Program-made: the position numbers and the translations under genes
From: Grammothele lineata
Lineage: Eukaryota; Basidiomycota; Agaricomycetes; Polyporales; Polyporaceae
Direction: 5' to 3'
Assembly (NCBI GenBank): GCA_002150815.3
Contig: NDFF03000132.1
Location: 62,001 to 126,000, forward strand
Length of the DNA: 64,000 nt
Shown: positions 10,813 to 29,883 of the stretch, in pieces
How the letters are laid out: each line of letters opens with the position of its first letter
How positions within the stretch are numbered: position 1 is the first letter of the stretch
The notes under the pieces: model-generated
What the model was told of the DNA's origin: nothing
What the model saw: the letters and a program-made list of their open reading frames with translations, nothing else
Databases searched by the model: none

Positions 10813-11540
10813 GTGTTGCTCTGCCATTCTCGTGCGCATGGCTCGCTCGTATGTTTTATTATCACGCTGTCGTCTAGTTTGTCGCTATGTTCTTCCTCCG
10901 CATTCATTAATCATGTACGTACTAGTAGTCACATTCCAATGCAATGCATGCATACAATGGACGTGTATGGGTCCGCTGGCCTCAGGAAGACATGACGTGC
11001 TGAGATACAGAACGCCGGTCGAAATATCGCACAGTTGGACATAAGTTCTACCTCATCGTGAGCTTGGGGAGGATGGAATTGAGTTACCACCATTCAATGG
11101 CTAATGCGTGGTACAAAGTCGGATGAATAAACAAAGGACGGATGAAGAGGATACATGTGAGGAACAATAGTCGATGTAAGTAGCACGCTTAGCCGCCGGG
11201 CGCCTCGCGGCACGCCCGATCGCGTCGCGCTGTGGCCACAGTCGCGCTCGCCTCTCGTTTCTCTACTCCCACCGCACTCCTTGAACCGCGCCATCTCTCT
11301 GCCTCGCTTGCACATACGTCGATACCTCCTTCCTTGCATCTGTAAGCATTTTCTGCCCTTATTGTTCCTAGGTTGCTGACAATTCAGTCTTCGCATGAAC
11401 TAGCAGTACCATATACCTGCTCACGAGACCCTCGCTTCCGCTCGTTGCGCCATTCAACAACCGTTCCACGGTGGGACTTTCCCTTCCGTCTATCCCGATC
11501 CTCTCTCGCGAAATCTCTCCAAGGAAATGCCCTTCGGACG
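10813..11540. other. intergenic region
   Basis: Holds the 3' UTR of the duplicated-domain gene and the promoter of the next gene. The frame of the next gene stays open up to 11373, so up to 56 extra N-terminal residues are possible, but that part has no features. Nothing else seen. Confidence 0.4.
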
Positions 11541-14500
11541 ATGCCACGACTGAGATCCGAGTCCCCTTCCTCCTCCCGCCGAAACAACACCGCACAGACC
11601 CTCCCCTACTCCCAGAATGGAGCCCAGTCCAGCTGGCCAACCCGCGCGAGCACACCTCCACAACGCGCCATGTCCCCAGCCGCAGACACGCTCCCACATC
11701 TCCACGCTTCGACCTCTGCGTCTGGGTCTATGCCTCGACCCGGGTCCCCGTCCACAAGTCGCACGCAAGGTCCTAGTACACCCGCCATCTCTGCTGTCGT
11801 TAGCGAGGATACGCCTGGACCATCGACGTCCCGTTCCGCGGGTGCGCGCACCACTCGCTGGCACGCGCGCAACCACGGCAGCCCGTACGGCGCGCGTCCG
11901 CCCGCTAAGTGGTATGCGAGCTCCTCGGAGTCGGACCACGGCCTCGACGGCGATTTCGAGGCCCAGCTCAATATGCTCTTGGACCTGCTGCCCGACCAGC
12001 CTGGCGGGCCTGTCAAGTGTGCGCCTGGGCCGGAGGAGGAGGAGGAATCGGGTCATGTGGAAGATGGCCTCTCAGACATGGGAGATGCGGATCATGGCGG
12101 TCGGGGCGGCGTGGAGGCTGACGCGGGGACCGAAGTTGATGGGGAGGCTGGTGGGCTGGAGCCGGGATCCAGCCCAGCGGCCAAGGCGGCGGACAAGAAG
12201 CGGGAGAAGAATAAAAGGAAGAAGGCGAAGGCGCGAGCGAAGGCCAAGGAGAAGGAGGACACCTCCAACTCAACTTCCACGCCTTCCGCACCTACCCTCC
12301 CCTCTAATCCCACCGCGTCCTCTTCATCTTCCTCTATGCACGACTCTACACAAGAGCTCCTTGCGTCCATGTCGCGCATCGCGCAGCTCGTCGGCGCGCT
12401 CAACGCGGACGCCTCTGGCGAGGGCGGGAGCGAGGCGCTCCTCCAACGCATCCGTGATGCGTTCCATGCCGAAGCCGCTGGTAGTAGCGGCTACCCCGCG
12501 CACCCCGCCAGGTGGCGCGCGGACGTGCTGCACAGCGTGCGACGGATGGAGAACATGCTCAGCCGTATGGATAAGTGGCAGGTCCAGGTCCCGCTAGAAG
12601 AGATTGAGGCGCTGAGGCAGGAGACGGAGAGACTAGAGGTACGGGTCAGGGCAGTCGTGGAGCAGAAGGAGACAGACGAGTCGCCACCGGTGGTACCAGC
12701 CGCAGAGGACGAACCGGACGACCCGAGTGAAGGGACGGGGGATAACACGGCAGCGGCATCAACGTTTGCGGACGGTGAGAGCTTGGTAGCTGATGAACTC
12801 GGTTTGGAGCCAGCACGTACGACAGAGCAAGATTACAGTGATGCAGACAGCATGTCGGACAGCGTCGCGGAAAGTACCTCTGGGCCCTCGGACTGCGACA
12901 CTGGTCCGACAGAGCTCGATCCAGAAGTCTCTCCGCAGGACAAGGCGTTCCGTGACGATCCTCTTTCGTTACCCGCCCCCGGGACGTTACAGTCACCAAC
13001 ATCTGTCTTGCCATCTGGTCCAACCAAGATCTTCAGTGCGTCACCGGCTGTCAGTCTTCCCGAGGAAAAACCAGGGTCAAGCACCTCGCCACCTATTGCC
13101 GCGGCGAGAACGTCTGCACCGGCAAATCTTGTCGTACCTCCTGAACCACCTCGGAATCCGGAAGAGTACCTTGCTCGACATCCGTGGTCGATGCTCGAGC
13201 TTCTTGCGTTCATCGAACTTGTCGCACACTTTCCTCCGGCCGAACACCCTTGGTCCTTCATTGCGGAAGCTTACAACAACATCCTCATCACGCGCCCTTT
13301 GCAAGAGTGGTTCGCGAAGCAAGCGACTGAGAGCAATGAAGAGGACACACGCATGAAGCTGATCTTGCACAAAATGAGTATTGAGACGCACCAGCTCCGT
13401 GCCCGTCATGCTCCCCAACCAGCTTCTGCAACGCCGTCTTCAGCGGCGGCCGCTCAGGTCGCTGCCAGCGCAGATGCCAAATCAACAAAGGCGGGAGAAC
13501 GCGGTAAGGCGGCCCCGTTCGGCAGTGCGCAGGCGCGTGCTGAGGCTAATGCCCGTGCAAAGACTTCAGCACCGCCAACGAAGACTGCGGTGCCTTCTCA
13601 TGCCCTTATGCAAGACCAGTACGCCAATTTGGGCACCAGGCTCCCGTACCCGCTAGTTCGTGCAGGTGGCGGTAATGCCAAGGCCGCTGCTACTTCACAC
13701 GTCCAGCCTTTTCCTAGAAGGAGACCGCCACTCTCATTGTGCCCGGAGGACGCGGAGGCGTTCTCGCTAGTCATGCGGACAGGTAACTCCGCTTCGCGGC
13801 CCACCTCAGAAGAGTCCCGCACGGCGATGCTGAAAATCTACAGGGGGACGGGATCGCGCTTTCCTGTCCGCACACCGTGGGACCTGTGGCATCGCTGGTG
13901 TACCCCATGGGTTGTCCAAGACGATCCTCCCCAGGACCAAGGCCTCTCCAACGCGCCAGCTCTCGTGTTCGATTACATCTCGGGGAACATTGCGATTCCT
14001 TGCAGCACGTGGGCTCCTGTGGTTGCCGGGTTCACTTACCGCCCTGTGCCCGGGACGTACCCAAACGCACCTGGGGTACAACATCGTCTCACTACGAAGT
14101 ACGACCCGCGTCCGGGTATCACATCGCTCGCTCGTATGACGCATCTTCAGGCCGAGGCGAATTGGCAGAGGTCACCCGACACTGCGCGGGGGCCGGATCG
14201 TCGACTTGGACAGGCAGCAATGTCGAATAGGAGAATGAGAATGCCGCCAACATTGGCAGGTATCTGGCCGGGCAGGAGTACCGCTGTGTGGCCACGAGCA
14301 GAGCCCCCTCGAAAGGGGAGGGAAGTCACTCGCGCGTCACCCACCGCGCCTCCTGCGGCCAGAAGTCTCTCAACACCCCCAGCACTCCCTTCTGCTTCCA
14401 GGACACCCACCCCTCCTCTTGTTCCTCCGACTCCTGCCTCTGCCAGTGCCGGTTCCGCGCCGATCCCCACGAACAGCGGAGTTAGACTTGCGCCACCACC

Positions 14501-14972
14501 TTCCCCTTCGCTTACTGCCACTTCCCGCACCTCCCTTAGTGGAACTCCCGGCACCCCTCCTACGCCCGCACCTCCTCTGGCTCCCGCAGTGCCGCAAGCG
14601 AGGCCAGTAACGACACTTCCTTTCCTCGCTCACCCCAAACCCCGCGCCCCGCCCCCGCGCGACCCGCCGAGGGTGCCCGAAGGGACTTTCGGCAACCGCG
14701 TCCGCCACGGGCTCTTGCCGTGGTTCGCCGTCCCGACCCGGTGTCCACTTATTGTGGAGCGTGCGGTGGGTCTCGAGCAAGCGATGAAAGCATTCGTCGC
14801 CGCGTTCCCTCCTCCCGAAGAAGCGCTCAGCACCGCCGAGAAGCGAGTGAAGAAGTGGGAGCAGGAGAGGAAAGAGGAGAGGGAGAAGTACGGACTAGTG
14901 CCCGTGCATCTTAGGAAGTTGACCGTTCCACCGCCGCCGAGAATGAACGTGGCCCAGACTACCCGGGCGTGA
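11541..14972 (+). CDS. large low-complexity protein, unknown function
   Basis: A single open exon of 1,143 residues from the ATG at 11541 (MPRLRSESPSSSRRN); the in-frame ATG at 11373 would add 56 residues. The first 200 residues are Ser/Thr/Pro/Arg-rich. An acidic patch leads into a strongly basic Lys/Arg block (KKREKNKRKKAKARAKAKEK), which looks like a nuclear or nucleolar targeting signal. A helical stretch with heptads follows (MSRIAQLVGALNADASG, then RRMENMLSRMDKW). A more ordered segment around residue 540-610 contains HPWSMLELLAFIELVAHFPP and PLQEWFAKQ. The C-terminal 300 residues are Pro-rich, then end with a charged helix (EKRVKKWEQERKEEREKYG). No named domain is recognised; it resembles large nuclear scaffold-like hypothetical proteins of Agaricomycetes. 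Confidence 0.7.
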   Translation: MPRLRSESPSSSRRNNTAQTLPYSQNGAQSSWPTRASTPPQRAMSPAADTLPHLHASTSASGSMPRPGSPSTSRTQGPSTPAISAVVSEDTPGPSTSRSAGARTTRWHARNHGSPYGARPPAKWYASSSESDHGLDGDFEAQLNMLLDLLPDQPGGPVKCAPGPEEEEESGHVEDGLSDMGDADHGGRGGVEADAGTEVDGEAGGLEPGSSPAAKAADKKREKNKRKKAKARAKAKEKEDTSNSTSTPSAPTLPSNPTASSSSSSMHDSTQELLASMSRIAQLVGALNADASGEGGSEALLQRIRDAFHAEAAGSSGYPAHPARWRADVLHSVRRMENMLSRMDKWQVQVPLEEIEALRQETERLEVRVRAVVEQKETDESPPVVPAAEDEPDDPSEGTGDNTAAASTFADGESLVADELGLEPARTTEQDYSDADSMSDSVAESTSGPSDCDTGPTELDPEVSPQDKAFRDDPLSLPAPGTLQSPTSVLPSGPTKIFSASPAVSLPEEKPGSSTSPPIAAARTSAPANLVVPPEPPRNPEEYLARHPWSMLELLAFIELVAHFPPAEHPWSFIAEAYNNILITRPLQEWFAKQATESNEEDTRMKLILHKMSIETHQLRARHAPQPASATPSSAAAAQVAASADAKSTKAGERGKAAPFGSAQARAEANARAKTSAPPTKTAVPSHALMQDQYANLGTRLPYPLVRAGGGNAKAAATSHVQPFPRRRPPLSLCPEDAEAFSLVMRTGNSASRPTSEESRTAMLKIYRGTGSRFPVRTPWDLWHRWCTPWVVQDDPPQDQGLSNAPALVFDYISGNIAIPCSTWAPVVAGFTYRPVPGTYPNAPGVQHRLTTKYDPRPGITSLARMTHLQAEANWQRSPDTARGPDRRLGQAAMSNRRMRMPPTLAGIWPGRSTAVWPRAEPPRKGREVTRASPTAPPAARSLSTPPALPSASRTPTPPLVPPTPASASAGSAPIPTNSGVRLAPPPSPSLTATSRTSLSGTPGTPPTPAPPLAPAVPQARPVTTLPFLAHPKPRAPPPRDPPRVPEGTFGNRVRHGLLPWFAVPTRCPLIVERAVGLEQAMKAFVAAFPPPEEALSTAEKRVKKWEQERKEEREKYGLVPVHLRKLTVPPPPRMNVAQTTRA

Positions 14973-15375
14973 ATGTTGTGATTTAGACGTCCAACATTCC
15001 ACCACTACATCTACATGATTACAGCTTCGCTATCAATTGTTTTCTCGTCCATGCCACATGATATGTTTACGTCTACCCATTACTACGAACACTACGATCC
15101 TGACTGTAGCATATACCTACACTTGTTATATTCCTCCTGCACTACTTAATTCTACGCATCGTCCCGCCTCAAATATGTCTGACAAGCCAACCAGATGCCA
15201 AAGCTTGCGCAGCGCTGGGGTGAGGACGTGGGATGTGTGACAAGGGGCACTAAGTGCAGCTTGCCCGGCGTACGCGTCGAAAAAGACAAGCGAAGACAAT
15301 CCTCTTTCGTTTCCATTACTGTACACACATACTCCAACATACGGAGCCGCGATCATGTTCCGCGACGAGTCAAAC
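14973..15375. other. convergent intergenic region
   Basis: This 0.4-kb stretch separates the stop codons of the large low-complexity gene (+) and the proteasome beta7 gene (-), so it holds two 3' UTRs. No gene is seen. Confidence 0.5.
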
Positions 15376-16499
15376 CTACTGCGTCTGTGCGCCATAGCCA
15401 CGAATGCCCTCCGCAAAACTCCATTGAGTATCGAGTTGGATTTGGTCAGATATGTGTACACCTGCTGCTGTGACGGTCGCCAGTTGGTACTATTCCGTAA
15501 CCTTGAGTCAACTAGATTCAACTTAACACTCCGGGGAACCGGGCGCACCTTGTCCAGACTGCGAGCATCACGATAGAAGAGGACACGCATGCACTCGTGC
15601 AGAAGCTGCTTTGCGTTCTCCTCGGTAAGTTGATCTTGCTTGCCGTCGACTGCGGCACGCAGGAGTGGAATGGCGATGTAAGCACCGTAGCCAGTCGCGA
15701 TTGAAGGTGCGGAGTAGGTCGTCCCTAGCAGATCGACGTAACCCAAAAATCTGCGTTGAGAGCACATCAGTACGATAGGCAGTTATGATTTCGAAAGATT
15801 GGTACGCGTCGTAGGCACGAAAATCTTGTGCCAGAGTGCAGCATTTATATAAGAGCAGGGTTAAACGCACCGTTTACCGTCACGGAAGCCACCGACGAGG
15901 ATGGAGTTCCAGAGAGGATCGATCTTTGAACGGCGAGAGTACATGACGCGGGAGAGGTACTCATGTACTTCCGCGGGGCCAAGATCGTGGCCGTCTGCGT
16001 GGGTAAACTCATCTGTGACGACTTCGTCGAGGAGGGCCTGAATGGCCTGGAAGTCGGACATGTCCCCAGAGGCACCGATGACGGTTGAAGAACCAACTGG
16101 GTGGAGACGTCGAATGTCCTTGAAACGCGCGAGGGATCCATACGAGGCTACAATGCAAGGATGAGAAGGACAAAGTTGTACACAAGGGGAACCGACTAAC
16201 CGAGGTTGTCTGCAGCCATCATAATACCATCCTTGAACTGAATGGCGAGGACGGAGGTACCAGTCACGATGGGTTGCCTGCATATTATGAGGAAGGGAAG
16301 TAGAATACATCTGAACATAACGTACTGTGTCCGCTGCACACCCTCAGCAAAGGTGTCCTTAACGGCCGGTCGTTGATGGATGGGGTACGTGCCGTAGGGA
16401 TCGAAAGCATCATTGCGCTGCAAGATATGAGACTAAGAACCGCATGAGAAGAGGGGTAGGGCGCACCGGACGTCCCCAGTTTGTCGGAAAGTGATCCAT
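15376..16499 (-). CDS. PRE4: 20S proteasome subunit beta7 (PRE4/PSMB4)
   Basis: Non-catalytic beta7 subunit of the 20S core particle. Six exons on the minus strand: 16467-16499, 16326-16417, 16201-16277, 15871-16147, 15549-15750 and 15376-15489; all junctions are GT-AG and in phase, giving 264 residues. After a propeptide of about 40 residues comes RTQQPIVTGTSVLAIQF, matching the processed start of yeast Pre4. SYGSLARFKDIRRL, VMYSRRSKIDPLWNSILVGG, FLGYVDLLGTTYSAPSIATG and RVLFYRDARSLDK are classical beta7 segments. The last exon was found by frame: it reads YQLATVTAAGV and ends FAEGIRGYGAQTQ. The length fits the family. It is divergent from PRP43 with 257 bp between start codons, so the two probably share a promoter region. 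Confidence 0.95.
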
Positions 16500-16756
16500 C
16501 GTGGTCGAGGTGTTACTAAATGGGAGGCGGAGGGAGAGGAATGCGGAGGAGAGCAGGCGAGAACGCGTCCAAGGTCGTACGCGCGTCGTGCATGGATGTG
16601 CACGTGATCCACAAGCCCCGCGCTCGTTTTCGTGTGCGGAGCCGGGAGGACGCTGCTCTTTCTCAACCACGCTCGGCGAGAGTCTTGTCCCTCTCACTCT
16701 CCCTCTTTTCCCCAAGTTCTCGGTCTTCTCGTCGGTCTTGGTCTACGGCCTGAGCC
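16500..16756. promoter_or_regulatory. shared divergent promoter region PRE4-PRP43
   Basis: A 257-bp spacer between two divergent start codons, with CT-rich tracts near the PRP43 start (CTCTCACTCTCCCTCTTTTC). I see no TATA box and no copy of the yeast proteasome element. It is called regulatory only from its position between two housekeeping genes. Confidence 0.5.
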
Positions 16757-19529
<2,773 letters not shown>

Positions 19530-21654
19530 TCGGCTGTGTAGGGGAAGGGATTGACTTTTTTGAAAGCAGCGTTTGTATCTCGCGTCTTGGTCGGGGCGAT
19601 GGACGTCTCTCCGCCTACCTACTACTGTCTCTTATGCTAACTTCTCGGCTGTGTCTACTCGCCAAGTTAGCCTTGACCTGTTGTAGAGTTAGTACTACTA
19701 CATGTTGTGTTGATTCGTCCAGGCAATACCGGCGAGGAGCTCCAAAGCTTTGTGCGCGGGTAACGGCCCATTCATTTTTGCCGTCGCATTACAGATGCAT
19801 GAGTTGCAACGACTCATCACTGGAGATGAGCCCGAGCCTGAGTGCAACTACCAGGAGTTAGTGCGATGTTGTGAATCATTTCAGAGCCGTATAAGCGGCG
19901 TGAGCCGAGATTTGCGAGACACCATCGTATACCCTACATCCGCAGCATTCATGTTGTCCGTGCGCATCGGGAGGATTGACGGACTGGTGATTGGAAGAAT
20001 AGACGTCACACTGGCCGCGATGACAATATCATTCTTGCTGTGTCCAAGCCGATCCGCAACGATCTCACCACTGGTATTGAATTCGAGGTAATAGCCAGCT
20101 CGTTGGATCTGTTGACTGCACGGGTAACCGACGGATGTGATATGTGGGCTCGTGCGCCATGGTACATACGTACCTGCAAGCCGCGGTGATGTCGAGCTGA
20201 TCAGCCGCGACTTCTTGAAACTTCACCAAGAGGGCGGTGCTTAACGCTAGTAGTAGATGGATGCCACCTCCTTGCTGCGCTCGAACACTGTTACAGTATG
20301 TACCAGACTGGCACGGCTATGGACGATGAAGGCTGTTGATCTAATGATCTGCTAGATGGACGCTGGCGGATCGCGAATGCGGTGTGATCTATACCAATCA
20401 CGCACCAGTGGAGGTAGCTGGATTTTCCGACCGTTGAGCAGGCGGGGCCGTAGACTCTCGAAGGTGAAACCACATGTGCGCTAGAAAGAACCAAGACTGT
20501 GTACGGCAACGACGAATGGGCGTTAATGTGGTCATAGACGTCGAGACGCACTAGTAGTCATGGAGAGAACGACGGTGGATATTCGTGGACACTCGGAGCT
20601 CTTCGGGGCCGCGCTACGGTCGAAGATCTATCACCGTCGAGCTGAAGTCGATAAAGATAGAATCTAGATACTGGAACGATCCACAGTGACCTAACGCACA
20701 TCCAGCTGCTGCAGTTGCGTGGCCCTAGGCAACGTCGTACCTGTGTCACTCTTGAGAAGGGTCGAAGTGCCACGTGCGCACCGAGAGGGTCGAGATAAGA
20801 GCGTTTCTGGTCGGGGCGCATATGGTGGTGGGAAACGGAAGGAGGAGGAATTTCATTCCGGAACTCGGAGAGGGAAGTGTGCCTTGCGTCGGCGAACGGT
20901 TCTCAACATGGTGATCAGTTTGGTAACAACGCCACGGCCTGTTGGTCTGTTGCCTTTCTGTTGCGACATGCCACGTTGGGATCTGCCGCCGACGGTGGTC
21001 CGCATCAGCCCGTCGAACGCTCGTGATGGAGAACAGATCCGGAGATATCTGTATTCTTGGTACGTCCGATATCTTTGCCAACTTCGGCGCAGCGCAGAAA
21101 CCCTCGACGTCGTCATAGGGGCCTGAAGTCGAAGCGAGCGGCCAGACGAGGCATGCGAGAGCGTCCGGAAGAAGAGAGCCCATATTAAAAACAGGTTCGC
21201 GGGCGGCGGGATGGGCGGGGAAAGCGGGGCGGTTGCCAGGATGTGATGTGGGCTTCGGCAGGCGTGGCCAATGGTGGGCGGGAGGTGGATCAGGACGGGT
21301 TGAAATCAGGCGAACGTAGCCGAGGCGGGCGAGTGCCCCTGGCCGTGGTGACCAGTGCTCACTAGTCAGTGCTGGTTTGTTCCCGGGAGTCCGCCTGTCT
21401 TCGTCTCAGTCCGCGACTGTACGAGACACAAGGCCCGGACCGGCTCCTCGTCCTCGTCCTCCTTCCACCCCGCAGCTCCCTTGGCCGTCTGGGTTGTCGT
21501 CCGCCTTCATGTTCTGACGCTGGGCGTTCTCTCCACCCCTCCGAGCATTCCTCCTTTCCTTCCGTTCTCGACGCCGCCTTTCTTTCTCTCGGTCGGCTGC
21601 TCTGGGGTCTCTTCTTCCCGTCTCTTGTCCTGGGGTCGTGCCGTGCTCAGACCA
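19530..21654. other. 2.1-kb intergenic region, nothing firm
   Basis: Long for this gene-dense part. It begins with the PRP43 3' UTR. Several frames of 80-145 residues occur on both strands, but none shows a domain, signal peptide or consistent splice sites. A TATTAAAA at 21183-21190 may be a promoter element for the membrane-protein gene that starts at 21655, though it is about 470 bp away; the closer upstream part is CT-rich. An undetected fast-evolving or non-coding gene cannot be excluded. Confidence 0.4.
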
Positions 21655-23914
21655 ATGGATTCCCTCCGCCGAATACTGGCTTTCTTCTTCGCCGCCTCCT
21701 TCCTCTTCGTTCCCACCTACGCCGCCCATGCCTTTAACTGGGGCTTCGGGACAAACGTGCGTCCATTCCTCCTGCTCTTGCTCGACAAGATTCGACTGAC
21801 GCGCCTTTTCGTTCGGCTTCGATTTGACTGCAGTTTGTACAAACCTCGTTCGGAGAGTGCGAAACTCATGCCATCAATCTCATTCCACTCAACGACTCTA
21901 CGACTTATGTCGGCGAGCCGCCGTACTACATGACCGCGTACGCCATTGAGAATACAACCATTGTTTCGCCTCTCGGCGACAATCCGAGCAAGCTGTCCTG
22001 GCAAGTCCAGCATCCTCGAGGTATGTACTTGCCTTCCTTATCTGTCTTGCACCTTCCCGACACGCGCGCCAAGGCTCCCAGCTCCTCCTCACGGTTGTGG
22101 ACTCCCTCGGCCAGACTGGTGGATTCACCGGTCAGTTCTTTGATGTAGTTAGTAAGTTCACTTCTATTTTCGTCCTCTGTCGCCTCCCGTTCGAACACCC
22201 CTCGTAGGCGGAAAGGACACCTCGTGCCTCGCGCCACCGCCAATAAACCCTGCGGTGGCCAAGTCCAATGTTACTACGACTCTCAACACGTGCGATCCGT
22301 GGGGCATTACTGTTACTGGTGGCCAGAAACCCTACAACATCTCGCTCGCCGCCGTTGCTGCTCCAGTCGTGACTAACGTCACAATGGGCGCAGATGATGA
22401 TGTCTTCACGTTCATCGACCGCGCAGATCCTGGGACAATGATCTTAGGTTCGTTCATCCCGCGTTTGCACTGTGACATCATGTCTGATTCTCTGTTGCAG
22501 CCGCTGTTGTGGACGCGTCAGTATCATGACCTTCTTTGATGTTCCTCACCTGACCTGCTTTCGTTTGCGTAGGACCGGCCAGTGGGGCATTTCGACTATC
22601 GCAGTCAGCACAGGTGGTTCCAAGGACACGACTTGTTTGGGGCTCGTTTCGTCCTCGAAGACATCTGCGGAGATTCAAGCCGAACAGTCTGCTGAGGCGG
22701 TGGCTGCAGCCGCGGCGTCGGCTGCCAAAGCAAAAGCGAAATCCACCGCGGTAGCCCTGGGAGTAGTCTTCGGGCTGATATTACCCTTAGCCCTTCTAGG
22801 ACTTGGCTTTTGGTGGTGGCGTCGTAAGAGATTGGCGCATCAGCGTCCTCGTCCGTTCAATGCGGGGATGCAGGAACAAGGTGCCGTTCGTCCAAGTCTC
22901 AACGTGGACACAAGCGTGGTCGTGGAAATCACCGCTGATCGCCAACGGTCCACATCCTGGATGGTGGACCCCCATAGTCACGATCATATGAGCCGGAGCG
23001 ACAGCCCTACGTCCATGGACATGTCCTCTACCGACCTTCACACGGGCTCAGCAAACCCCACACCCTACCTCACGTCGCCGCAAGTTATGATGAGGAATTC
23101 GTCCATCGCGCGTTCGCCCGCGTCCATGCAAGTTCCTTCCATATCAGCGATGTCCCGGTCGTTCTCCACGACACGCTCGCCTATTACACCTCCCTCTGCT
23201 GCTGCACTCACGCCAGTGACGCTTACGCCCAACTCAACGTCGCCAGCAGCAACGTTGTCTCCTTCGCGGCGGTATCGCAAAGCGCTTGAGGCGCACGCCG
23301 AAGCCCAGCGCGCCCGCAGCGGTGGGGCGGGACCGTCGCGCGCGAGCACGATTGCCGCGGGCCCATCAAGTTGGACGCAGGGTCAGCGGCCGCCGGTGCA
23401 GCGGTCGCAGTCGGCGGGAGTCTCGCGCCCCTACTCCCAGCAGCGCGCACCAAGACGAGCAGGCTCGTCGTTGCGGATGCCGTCCGTAGGCCCGATTGAT
23501 GAAGTCGAACCCGACTTCATCATCCAGCATACGGACGGGGGTAGGGTCGAGGAGCTACCACCACCATATCCCGTGGAGTCCTCACCGCGGTATCCTGACA
23601 CGCCTGCTCCGCCCATAACGCCGGCACCACCGCGGACACCTCCTGCAGCTGCACCGGCCACACCGCCTCCAAGGACACCGCCGGCGGCCACAACTTCTCC
23701 CCCTCAGACGCCTCCGTCCTCATCGTCACCACCGCCGCGGGACTCGCCTCCCGGGTCGCCTACGCCCTCTCAAGCGACCACAAGTTCCGCAACGTTGAGG
23801 CAATCTCCAAGAGGTTCACCGCGCCAGCGCCAGCCTCTTGGTGCAGGTGTAGTGCCGCGGAGAAGGAGTGAAGAGGAGCGGGCAGAGTCAGCGAGCCTTG
23901 GCTCGCAATCATAG
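21655..23914 (+). CDS. single-pass membrane glycoprotein with Pro-rich tail
   Basis: Six exons: 21655-21756, 21834-22020, 22074-22151, 22208-22447, 22501-22520 and 22583-23914, giving 652 residues. The fifth exon is only 20 nt, and the in-phase acceptor for the last exon is the CCAG at 22579-22582. Residues 1-25 form a signal peptide, followed by FNWGFGTN. The extracellular part of about 290 residues has N-glycosylation sequons (NDST, NTT, NVT, NIS) and five or six cysteines. An Ala/Lys-rich stalk leads to a transmembrane helix (TAVALGVVFGLILPLALLGL) and a stop-transfer WWWRRKR. The cytoplasmic tail is about 330 residues, rich in Ser and Pro, with repeated TPP/PPRTPPA units that could bind SH3 or WW domains. 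The layout resembles wall-stress-sensor-like proteins of Agaricomycetes, but I do not recognise a named family. Confidence 0.85.
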
Positions 23915-29391
<5,477 letters not shown>

Positions 29392-29883
29392 TTGGCGCCT
29401 CCCCCTTTTTTAGTTTACATTAGGATTCGAGTCGTTGAACACTTACCCATGCTACTATGCTGGATGCTTTGCGGATACCGTCGATGAAGAAGCTGCTAGT
29501 TTATTGCCTAATGCTGGCTTTATTGCACAACACATGCCAGAATGCCACTCTGGCGAATCTATCTTTGTATGAAACGACACGGTGTAACGAGTCACCGATG
29601 CTTAGGAGCGAAATCGATGACGTTCTGAGCTGTAAGGGATATATTTTGAACTGAAGAAATGGAGTGTGGGTGTGGTCGACGGTATATTTAGGGCTCAATT
29701 GACACGAGACGTTACGCGTGACCGTGAACGCGTCGCGACGCGTCGAGTACCGCAGCTAACGTCTATGCTCGTCCTCTTTGGAGTCCCTTTCCTCGAATCC
29801 GTGCCTTTGCCAATCGTTCTCCGTCCTCCCTGCGCCACCTTCTACAGCCATTCAGATTTCTCCAACTGAGGTTCTCTCGGAGC
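29392..29883. promoter_or_regulatory. NBS1 upstream region with three ACGCGT boxes
   Basis: Intergenic 0.5 kb between the demethylase stop and the NBS1 start. ACGCGT occurs at 29714-29719, 29728-29733 and 29738-29743, about 140-170 bp before the ATG. ACGCGT is the MluI cell-cycle box bound by the MBF factor in yeasts, which drives G1/S expression of replication and repair genes. The clustering fits a DNA-repair gene; the regulatory role here is inferred. Confidence 0.55.

Noticed and set aside
15126..15548. Extended C terminus of the proteasome subunit as one open frame
   Set aside because: Reading through gives a non-family tail. Splicing at 15490-15548 restores YQLATV...RGYGAQTQ, the expected beta7 ending.
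19750..20091. 113-residue plus-strand frame downstream of PRP43
   Set aside because: No domain, signal or splice support; codon pattern is not distinct from the surrounding non-coding sequence.
22569..22582. First in-line acceptor (GTAG) for the last exon of the membrane glycoprotein
   Set aside because: Using it puts the downstream exon out of frame. The CCAG ten bases later is in phase and leads into WGISTIAVST.
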